From NCBI GenBank assembly GCA_902767465.1, contig CACXHM010000066.1, positions 1 to 7,562 of the forward strand: a stretch of 7,562 nucleotides of DNA. The letters are read 5' to 3'. The translations under genes were made by a program, and so were the position numbers. This stretch comes from an uncultured Bacteroidia bacterium (GTDB taxonomy: Bacteria; Bacteroidota; Bacteroidia; Bacteroidales; UBA932). Shown here piece by piece: positions 1 to 6,792 of the stretch. Position 1 is the first letter of the stretch; every line of letters starts with the position of its first letter. The notes under the pieces were generated by a model. It ran no database searches. It had not been told where the DNA came from and was given only the letters and a program-made list of their open reading frames with translations.

Positions 1-2
1 AT

Positions 3-2831
3 GAGGACGTTCTCATGAAGATGGATGCGGTTGGACAGAAACTGGTGGTCAAGATGGATGAAACTGCGGCTGCCACTTCTCCGGATACCCGGCAGGTCGA
101 ATGGTTCCGCATTGGCTCCGATCTTTTTGTCAATCTTCACTACCAGGGCATTATGGATGCTCCGGACGGCTTTTTCAAGGTTCTCGTCGATGCCGCTCCC
201 GCTGTGTTGCAGCAGGTGAACAAACGTCTAAATTCGCGCTCCGGGAACAACAACGGGACGAAAATAGGCTATTTCGATCAGAATTACGACGAGCGGATCA
301 CCGCATATTTCGGATACAGCAGCCGCTGGTGGCTGTATCGTGACGGGACTCTGTCCCGCATCGGTAAGGGAAAAGCCAGGAAACTTGTCCGCACCATCGC
401 TTCTGACGGATCTTTCTTCTCATCTCTATGTGGATGGCATCCTGTCGAAGGAACCGGTTCTGAACTGCTGCCTCCGGCGGTTCCGAAAACTCCTGTTACC
501 GCCCCCGCAGATCTGCCATTGACTTATTTTGACGAAGGGCAGGAATATGTTGCAGATGGTGGGGCCATGGATGCGCGGTACAAGAATAAGTTGTATGTCA
601 TAGGTAGCGAAGGCACCCGCAGACCTGGGGGCAAAGTCACTTTAAGCGGCTTTACCCAGGATGAGGAAGGCCGCCGGCTTGCCTCCGTGATTGTCTTCGA
701 TGAAAAGACCGGGGTATATGCCAGTTCCGACAAACAGGGACATTTCTCCATTACCATCCCGGCAGGGGAGACCGTGATCGTTTTCAGCGATCCCGAAAAA
801 GAAGAACAAAGGCTGATGGTTGAACTCATAGGCGACGGCTCGCTTAACGTCACCCTTCATGAAAAGACCACCATGCTTGACGAGGCCATGGTGTCTGCAG
901 AAAGCATGAAACATCACAGGTCTGCGGAGATCGGTGTCGAGAAACTCAGTGCCGTGGCCATTGCAAGGATACCCACGGTGTTCGGCGAGAAGGATGTGTT
1001 GAAAGTGATGCTGACCATCCCCGGGGTGCAGACGGTGGGAGAGGCTTCCGCCGGATTCAATGTCCGCGGCGGCAGTTCAGATCAGAATCTGGTGCTGTTC
1101 AACGGCAATACCATATACTATCCCTCACATTTCTTCGGAATCAATTCGGTATTCAATCCGGACGTGGTCGAGAGCGTGGAACTCTATAAAGGAAGCATCC
1201 CGGCAGAGTTCGGCGGCAGGATCAGTTCTGTGCTCGACGTGAAGAGCAAAGACGGAAATGCCGACAGGATAAAGGGTTCTCTGGGGTTGGGCGTGCTTAC
1301 AAGCCGAGTCTTCGTAGAAGGTCCTGTGGGGAAAAAGCTTGCGTTCACTCTTGGCGGGCGTACGACCTACTCCAATTGGATACTCAGACAGCTTCCGGCC
1401 GAAAGCGAGTTCTCCGGTGGAGATGCGCGTTTCCACGACATCAACCTCGGCCTTACCTATAAACACGACGAGAACAATACCTTCCGGGCTTTCGTATATG
1501 GTTCGGCAGACGCATTTTCTTTCGGCAGGGATACTACTTTCAAGTATAGGAATGCAAACGGATCCCTGCATTGGAGGCACAAGAAAGGTGATAATCTGCT
1601 GAATGTTTCCGCCGGTGCCGACCATTACGACAATGAGATCACCGAGATTCCGAATGCCACCGAAGGCTACAGGATCAGAACTTCCGTGGAGCAGGTCTTC
1701 GCAAGGGGAAATTATCTTGTCCCTCTGTCCGGTGGCCATACCCTTGATATGGGAGGGGAATTGTTGCTCTATTTCCTGAAGAGAGGACACAGGATGCCTG
1801 TGGGAGGGAACTCGAACGTAATTGAATCCGAACTTCCGGATGAGGCGGCCTTCCAGCCTTCTGTTTTCGTTTCCGACAAATGGGCTCCTTCCAGATCCCT
1901 GGAACTTGAAGCGGGAGTCCGTCTTTCTTCCTACAGCTGCGGCGGCAGATTCATGGCCTGCCCCGATCTTCGTATATCCGGACGTTATTCTCCTGGCCAT
2001 GCACTTTCATTGAAGGCTGGGCTGAATACTATGTCTCAGTATATTCATCTCATCTCCAATACTTTGTCTATATCTCCGATGGATACCTGGAAGATGAGCG
2101 ACTCCCGGATCCCGGCGACCACCGGATGGCAGGGGGCTGCGGGTGTGTACTGGACTCTCCCCGGAGGAAAGATAGACCTCAGTGCCGAAACCTACTACAA
2201 GCGCCTTCACAACTATATCGACTACGCTCCTATGGCCCAGCTTGTGATGAATGAAAACCTTGCCGATGATCTGGTCCGCACGCGGGGAAAGTCATACGGG
2301 GTGGAACTGATGGCGAAAAAATCGGTCGGACGACTCAATGGATGGGTTTCCTATACATGGTCGCGCTCGCTGCTGAGAGATATTCAATATCAGGGCATAG
2401 GTGCAATTAACCATGGTGCCTGGTACAGGTCCGCCAGCGACAAGCCCCACGACTTCAAGCTTATTGCCAACTATGCCTTCACAAAGCGCTACAGTTTCTC
2501 ACTGAACGTGGACTACAGCACGGGACGCCCTGTCACCCTTCCTTCATCTTATTACTACTATGCCGGAGGAATCCGCCTGGCTTATTCTGAAAGGAATGCA
2601 TACCGTGTTCCGGATTATTTCCGTATGGACATCGCCTTCAATATCGAGCCCGGGCATTATCTCAGGGCGCTTGCTCATGCGTCCTTCACGATAGGATGCT
2701 ATAATGTTACCGGACGCAGGAACGCTTATTCGGTTTATTACGATACCGCGATGGGCAGAGACCTTTCCGGACACATGCTGAGCATCTTTGCAGTTCCCGT
2801 ACCTTATGTCAACCTGAATATCCTCTTCTGA
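3..2831 (+). CDS. TonB-dependent outer-membrane receptor with carboxypeptidase-regulatory-like domain and extra N-terminal module (5' partial)
   Basis: Outer-membrane active-transport receptor, energised by TonB-ExbBD; substrate unknown. Residues are counted from the Met at 15. Residues 1-200 are an unassigned module. About 207-284 is a carboxypeptidase-regulatory-like beta-sandwich (KVTLSGF start, then ASSDKQGHFSITIPAGE). About 300-415 is the plug (EKDVLKVMLTIPGVQTVGEA, FNVRGGSSDQNLVLF, PSHFFGINSVFNPD, ELYKGSIPAEFGGRISSVLD). The rest is the beta-barrel, with DKPHDFKL and YSTGRPVTLP near the end and a terminal Phe (YVNLNILF), as expected for barrel assembly. The plug and barrel strongly resemble Bacteroidales receptors that sit beside DUF4249 lipoproteins. 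The frame is open to the window edge, and the Met at 15 is followed by no signal peptide, so the true start is probably upstream. The stop overlaps the next start by one base (TGATG). The assignment as a TonB receptor is very secure; the N-terminus and substrate are not. Confidence 0.95.
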   Translation, partial: EDVLMKMDAVGQKLVVKMDETAAATSPDTRQVEWFRIGSDLFVNLHYQGIMDAPDGFFKVLVDAAPAVLQQVNKRLNSRSGNNNGTKIGYFDQNYDERITAYFGYSSRWWLYRDGTLSRIGKGKARKLVRTIASDGSFFSSLCGWHPVEGTGSELLPPAVPKTPVTAPADLPLTYFDEGQEYVADGGAMDARYKNKLYVIGSEGTRRPGGKVTLSGFTQDEEGRRLASVIVFDEKTGVYASSDKQGHFSITIPAGETVIVFSDPEKEEQRLMVELIGDGSLNVTLHEKTTMLDEAMVSAESMKHHRSAEIGVEKLSAVAIARIPTVFGEKDVLKVMLTIPGVQTVGEASAGFNVRGGSSDQNLVLFNGNTIYYPSHFFGINSVFNPDVVESVELYKGSIPAEFGGRISSVLDVKSKDGNADRIKGSLGLGVLTSRVFVEGPVGKKLAFTLGGRTTYSNWILRQLPAESEFSGGDARFHDINLGLTYKHDENNTFRAFVYGSADAFSFGRDTTFKYRNANGSLHWRHKKGDNLLNVSAGADHYDNEITEIPNATEGYRIRTSVEQVFARGNYLVPLSGGHTLDMGGELLLYFLKRGHRMPVGGNSNVIESELPDEAAFQPSVFVSDKWAPSRSLELEAGVRLSSYSCGGRFMACPDLRISGRYSPGHALSLKAGLNTMSQYIHLISNTLSISPMDTWKMSDSRIPATTGWQGAAGVYWTLPGGKIDLSAETYYKRLHNYIDYAPMAQLVMNENLADDLVRTRGKSYGVELMAKKSVGRLNGWVSYTWSRSLLRDIQYQGIGAINHGAWYRSASDKPHDFKLIANYAFTKRYSFSLNVDYSTGRPVTLPSSYYYYAGGIRLAYSERNAYRVPDYFRMDIAFNIEPGHYLRALAHASFTIGCYNVTGRRNAYSVYYDTAMGRDLSGHMLSIFAVPVPYVNLNILF

Positions 2832-4039
2832 TGAAAAGATTGTTTACGATATTGTTGGCTCTGACCGCTCTGTCCTGTATCTATGATTATAATCCTGAAA
2901 TCGGTGACACGGACGAAAAGGTGGTGGTCGAAGGAGATATCATCCTTGGCGGGAAATGCTCTTTCCAGGTGAGTCTCGCGCAGCATCTTGACGGCTCCCC
3001 GGCATCAAAGAAGGTGTCTGCATCTTTCAGCATTGAAGATGACGGCGGGTATATCCGGAATCCGGAATCATCCTCCGATGTGTCTGCTGAATTCGACCTG
3101 ACCGATGCTCCGACCGACAGGAAATATCGCCTGCATGTGCATGTCAAGTTATATGCAAACGGGGCTGCCGGCAGTGAAGACAGGGACTACTATTCTCCCT
3201 TCACTTCAGCAGAACCAGCACCTGTAATCAAAGACATAACGGTCAATACGGACAGCCTCAAGCAGGGCAGGGTGGTGCTTCAGATGAGCCTGAATGCGCC
3301 GTCATCCAGCGGATGCTTCCGTTGGGATCATGAAGAAATATACCGTTATCACTCATTGATTTCACCTCCCGCTTATGAGTATGTTGATTCTCTGGGAATC
3401 GTAATCAATCACTTTCTGGACCATTCTCCGGGAAGGCCATACAGCTGGTGGAACTATACCTGGTGCTGGGGTCGGCGCGCGTCGAAACGCGCTTCGATAG
3501 CGATCGCCCGTACTCTTAAGGATGAAAAGCTCGAGAATCACGCTTTCCTCTCCATCGACATGAACGATGCCCGTTTCCATAAAGGACCGGACCACAAGTC
3601 CTGTTTTTTCGTGAAACTTACCGCCCGCACCATTTCGCTGGAGTGTTATCGTTACCTGGAGGCGCTCAATCGCGCTTCCGAGCAGAATGCTTCCCTTCTT
3701 TCTCCGGTGCCGGGTGAATTGGTGGGGAATATCAGGAACGCCGCGGATCCTTCCGATTATGCGATCGGTTATGTCTGCGTGACGTCATCGTCGACCAGTA
3801 TGTTCAGGGTTCCGTATGAGAGCGATCTGAGTTATGCAAACCCTGTTCAGTACTATATCAACGCTCAAAATCTGGTTCATGCCTACGGTTCATTGAATCA
3901 GGTTTATTATCATCTTTATCATGACAGTACCATGCGTCCCCACGATTCGGAAAAAAGATGGGTGCCGCTGAGATGCATTGACTGCCGTTTTTCAGGCGGG
4001 GATATCGATGTGCCTGACGATGTTGTACCTTACCTGTAG
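2831..4039 (+). CDS. DUF4249-type outer-membrane/surface lipoprotein
   Basis: A 402-residue predicted lipoprotein. It opens with a short basic-hydrophobic signal, MKRLFTILLALTALSC, with the lipidated Cys at residue 16 (-3 to -1 is A-L-S, a relaxed lipobox). The early segment EKVVVEGDIILGG and the later segments ISLECYRYLEALNRASEQNA, PVPGELVGNIRNAADPSDYA and IGYVCVTSSS match the pattern I know for DUF4249, as does the C-terminal RWVPLRCIDCRFSGG. Family members in Bacteroidota are commonly encoded next to a TonB-dependent receptor, as here; their molecular role is not established, and a receptor-associated, SusD-like partner role is inference. A Trp-rich, then basic stretch lies around residues 200-220 (SWWNYTWCWGRRASKRAS). 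The protein ends PDDVVPYL. The start shares one base with the receptor stop, which suggests translational coupling. There is no clear Shine-Dalgarno sequence. Confidence 0.87.
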   Translation: MKRLFTILLALTALSCIYDYNPEIGDTDEKVVVEGDIILGGKCSFQVSLAQHLDGSPASKKVSASFSIEDDGGYIRNPESSSDVSAEFDLTDAPTDRKYRLHVHVKLYANGAAGSEDRDYYSPFTSAEPAPVIKDITVNTDSLKQGRVVLQMSLNAPSSSGCFRWDHEEIYRYHSLISPPAYEYVDSLGIVINHFLDHSPGRPYSWWNYTWCWGRRASKRASIAIARTLKDEKLENHAFLSIDMNDARFHKGPDHKSCFFVKLTARTISLECYRYLEALNRASEQNASLLSPVPGELVGNIRNAADPSDYAIGYVCVTSSSTSMFRVPYESDLSYANPVQYYINAQNLVHAYGSLNQVYYHLYHDSTMRPHDSEKRWVPLRCIDCRFSGGDIDVPDDVVPYL

Positions 4040-4045
4040 TCCGAT

Positions 4046-5587
4046 ATGAGAAAAGTCATCTTCATAGTGTCATGTATCTTCATTCATGCGGCCGTGTGCA
4101 TGGCTGAAGGGCAGGTGCGTCTGGCTACCGACAAGCAGGTGTATGTGGCCGGCGAAAAGATACTGTGTGCAGTGTCATATCATGACGGAGGAATCCTATC
4201 CGCCGCCTCCGGCGTTGCGTATGTGGAGCTGGTCTCGGCGGACGGACTGGCGGCAAAGGCCAAGATTGCCCTGAGAGGCGGGCTCGGCGCCGGATATGTG
4301 CCCCTTCCGGGAAACATCCCGACCGGCGCATACAGGATTTTTGCCTACACCTCGGATTGCCGGTATGCTCAGACGGCCGACCTGCTGATATTCAACACAG
4401 GCTCATCTTCCAGAGTGCATGGGGGTGTGCAGATTTCAGATGCGCCTGTGCCTGTTCCCTCGTCGGTTTCGGTGATGCCAAAAGGCATCAGGATGATACG
4501 GGAACAAAGGGGAGACAGCCTTTGTTTTACCATTGTCAACGAAAGCGGACATAGCGTTGCCCTTGCTGTTTCCGTATTCGAGGATGACGGCCTCCGGCCG
4601 GATTCGTCATCGGTCCGCATCCCTCTTCCGGGAGGAGCGTTCGAAAGCGAAGGAGAAATCATCCGCGCCAGGGTGTTCGGCAAGGATGCGGAAAAGGTGA
4701 TAAAGAGCCCGTGGATGGAGGCGATGATCTCCGCTCCTGGTTCTCCTTCCGACACTTATACTGCACCGATAGGCAAGGATGGTCTTGTCGAGTTCAGAAC
4801 CAACAATATCTACGGAGATAAAGACCTTGTATGCGAAATCCTTGGTGCTGAAGAAGAAAAGATCGACTGCCATTTTTCGCCTTTGAGCCCCTTTCTGGAC
4901 GTCCCTGATATGGAATTCCCGAAAATGAAGCTTTCAGCCGGCATGAAGCCGGCGCTTCTCGCAAGGCACAGGGCGGTACTTACGGATTCCCCGGTGCTTG
5001 ATACCCTTTACGAATTCCTTCCCAAACGTGACAATCTGTTGTTTTCCAACGAAGACTGCATCAGGTATTGTCTCGACGATTATACCCGCTTTTCCAAGGT
5101 CGAAGACATAATATCGGAACTTATTCCCGATGTGATAGTGCGAAATGTACGTGGAGAGAAACGGATCAAACTGGTCCTGAAAGATATTCCGTCGAAGAAA
5201 AAGACGGACAATGTGCTCGTGCTGCTGGACGGCGTGCCGGTGACGGTGCATGAACGCCTTCTCGCATTCGACGCGATGGCGTTGGGGGAGGTGCAGGTTT
5301 ATCCGTATGTATATGCGCTTGGCAAAACCGTTTTTAACGGAGCAGTTAATTTCGTCACTACGCGGCACGACATGTCGGCCCTGATCTTCGATGACAACGT
5401 CCTGATAATGGATTTTGTCGGCTGCTCATATCCCGTTGCTCTGAGGAGCGGGAAGAGAAGTGCAGCTTCTGGCGGACGAACGCTGTACTGGGATCCGGCG
5501 GCAGGTCTTGAAAACGGCGCTTCTCTGCAGTTCGGCGTAAGCTCCGATTCCCGCAATATCTCTGCGGTTGTTACCCGCATGGATTGA
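4046..5587 (+). CDS. Secreted MG2-domain protein with plug-like C-terminal segment, no beta-barrel
   Basis: A 513-residue exported protein of unknown function. Residues 1-20 look like a type I signal peptide (MRKVIFIVSC then a hydrophobic run, probable cleavage after CMA at 18-20). Residues about 23-117 resemble the MG2 (macroglobulin) domain: TDKQVYVAGEKI, YVELVSADG, GYVPLPGNIPTGAYRIFAYT. Residues about 155-265 look like further Ig-like strands (DSLCFTIVNESGHSVALAVS, then GKDGLVEFRTNNIYGD). Residues about 352-440 resemble a TonB-receptor plug: VEDIISELIPDVIVRNVRG, VLVLLDGVPV, ALGEVQVYPYVYALGKTVFN, GAVNFVTT. The end (GRTLYWDPAAGLENGASLQF) resembles a closing Ig-like domain. No barrel follows, so it is not itself a receptor. 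It starts six bases after the DUF4249 stop, so it is probably in the receptor operon. A periplasmic or surface adaptor role is inference. Domain calls are from pattern memory, not a search. Confidence 0.8.
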   Translation: MRKVIFIVSCIFIHAAVCMAEGQVRLATDKQVYVAGEKILCAVSYHDGGILSAASGVAYVELVSADGLAAKAKIALRGGLGAGYVPLPGNIPTGAYRIFAYTSDCRYAQTADLLIFNTGSSSRVHGGVQISDAPVPVPSSVSVMPKGIRMIREQRGDSLCFTIVNESGHSVALAVSVFEDDGLRPDSSSVRIPLPGGAFESEGEIIRARVFGKDAEKVIKSPWMEAMISAPGSPSDTYTAPIGKDGLVEFRTNNIYGDKDLVCEILGAEEEKIDCHFSPLSPFLDVPDMEFPKMKLSAGMKPALLARHRAVLTDSPVLDTLYEFLPKRDNLLFSNEDCIRYCLDDYTRFSKVEDIISELIPDVIVRNVRGEKRIKLVLKDIPSKKKTDNVLVLLDGVPVTVHERLLAFDAMALGEVQVYPYVYALGKTVFNGAVNFVTTRHDMSALIFDDNVLIMDFVGCSYPVALRSGKRSAASGGRTLYWDPAAGLENGASLQFGVSSDSRNISAVVTRMD

Positions 5588-5588
5588 T

Positions 5589-5619
5589 TTTGACCAAGTG
5601 GAATTATTGATTATATTTG
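5589..5619 (+). promoter_or_regulatory. Bacteroidota-type primary sigma promoter for rfbB
   Basis: TTTG at 5589-5592 (-33 element) and TATATTTG at 5612-5619 (-7 element, consensus TAnnTTTG) are separated by 19 bases, which is within the spacing known for Bacteroides primary-sigma promoters. The expected start of transcription is a few bases after 5619, giving an untranslated leader of only about 15 bases before the rfbB ATG at 5641. The -33 element lies immediately after the stop codon of the upstream gene. No hairpin plus T-run is present in the gap, so read-through from upstream is also possible. Confidence 0.72.
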
Positions 5620-5640
5620 TGAAAACTGCCTCATTTAGAG

Positions 5641-6792
5641 ATGAATCATAAAGCCATTATAATTACCGGCGGTGCCGGTTTCATAGGGAGCCATGTGGTG
5701 CGCCTGTTTGTAAACAAATATCCTGATTGCAAGATCATCAACGTCGACAAACTAACTTACGCAGGAAATCTTGCCAACCTGAAAGACATAGAGAATAAGC
5801 CCAACTACCGCTTCGTGTGTATGGATATCTGTGATTTCGAAGGCATCCTCGCACTCATGAAGGAAGAAAATGTTGACGGCGTGGTGCATTTGGCGGCGGA
5901 AAGCCATGTTGACCGTTCCATCAAGGATCCGTTCACTTTTGCGAAAACCAACGTGATGGGCACCTTAAGCCTCCTTCAGGCTGCAAAGCTTTACTGGGAC
6001 AGTCTCCCGGAAAAATATGAAGGAAAACTCTTCTATCACATTTCCACCGATGAGGTTTACGGGGCGCTGGAGATGACGCATCCTGAGGGGATAAAGCCTC
6101 CTTTTACCACGAAGGCAAGTTCCGGTAAACATCATCTTGCTTATGGGGAGAAGTTTTTCACTGAAGATATGAAGTATCAGCCTCACAGTCCCTATAGTGC
6201 GGCAAAAGCCGGGTCCGACCATTTTGTGCGGGCTTTCCACGACACCTATGGACTGCCAACCATTGTTACCAATTGTTCCAATAATTACGGGCCGTATCAG
6301 TTTCCGGAAAAACTTATTCCCTTGTTCATCAACAATATCCGACACCGCAAGCCACTTCCGGTTTATGGACGGGGCGAGAATGTGCGTGACTGGCTGTATG
6401 TTGAAGACCATGCCAGGGCGATAGATTTGATCTTCCATAAAGGCACCGTGGCAGAAACCTATAATATAGGAGGATTCAACGAGTGGAAGAATATCGATAT
6501 CGTCAAGGTGCTCATCGCAACGGTCGACCGTCTGCTCGGTCGTCCGGAGGGAGCTGATATGGACCTGATTACCTATGTTACCGATAGGGCGGGACACGAC
6601 CTTCGATATGCCATCGATTCTTCCAAGCTTCAGCGGGAACTCGGATGGGAACCGAGCCTTCAGTTCGAGGAGGGGATAGAGAAGACGGTGCGCTGGTATC
6701 TCGACAATCAGGAATGGATGGACAATGTCACGTCGGGCGATTATCAAAAATATTACGAACAGATGTATAACAGAAGAGACTCTGTTGAATGA
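5641..6792 (+). CDS. rfbB: dTDP-glucose 4,6-dehydratase (RfbB/RmlB)
   Basis: Cytoplasmic extended short-chain dehydrogenase that converts dTDP-glucose to dTDP-4-keto-6-deoxyglucose using bound NAD, the second step to dTDP-rhamnose and other deoxysugars for surface polysaccharides. The NAD-binding motif TGGAGFIGSH is at residues 9-18 (Gly10, 13 and 16). HLAAESHVDRSI is at 83-94. The catalytic STDEVYG is at 135-141 (Thr136, Asp137, Glu138), and the YxxxK pair is Tyr185 and Lys189. NCSNNYGPYQFPEKLIPLF and NVRDWLYVEDHARAID complete the substrate site. At 383 residues it is longer than the roughly 350-360 of enterobacterial RmlB, because of an extra stretch around 144-180, which I recall from Bacteroidales versions. 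It has its own upstream promoter, and its stop overlaps the next start by four bases. No rfbA, rfbC or rfbD is seen beside it. All catalytic residues are intact. Confidence 0.97.
   Translation: MNHKAIIITGGAGFIGSHVVRLFVNKYPDCKIINVDKLTYAGNLANLKDIENKPNYRFVCMDICDFEGILALMKEENVDGVVHLAAESHVDRSIKDPFTFAKTNVMGTLSLLQAAKLYWDSLPEKYEGKLFYHISTDEVYGALEMTHPEGIKPPFTTKASSGKHHLAYGEKFFTEDMKYQPHSPYSAAKAGSDHFVRAFHDTYGLPTIVTNCSNNYGPYQFPEKLIPLFINNIRHRKPLPVYGRGENVRDWLYVEDHARAIDLIFHKGTVAETYNIGGFNEWKNIDIVKVLIATVDRLLGRPEGADMDLITYVTDRAGHDLRYAIDSSKLQRELGWEPSLQFEEGIEKTVRWYLDNQEWMDNVTSGDYQKYYEQMYNRRDSVE

Noticed and set aside
1..17. A good Shine-Dalgarno-like GAGGA at 3-7, seven bases before ATG at 15, with an ATGA overlap against a stop in frame 1, suggesting that the receptor starts at 15.
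   Set aside because: A receptor must be exported, but nothing after the Met at 15 resembles a signal peptide, and the frame stays open to the window edge. A start upstream is more likely, though a start at 15 cannot be fully excluded without the upstream sequence.
1125..2000. Long minus-strand open frame of 291 codons opposite the receptor barrel.
   Set aside because: It lies wholly inside a strongly supported gene, shows no recognisable domain and reads as low-quality antisense translation.
4930..4962. Repeat of AGCCGGC around 4938-4957.
   Set aside because: A short chance repeat in coding DNA with no hairpin of note and no wider copy in the window.
5588..5640. Possible terminator or small RNA in the only real intergenic gap.
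   Set aside because: No inverted repeat with a following T-run is present; the promoter elements account for the sequence.
5965..6747. Minus-strand open frame of 260 codons opposite rfbB.
   Set aside because: It is the antisense shadow of a highly conserved gene, with no motif, promoter or neighbour to support it.
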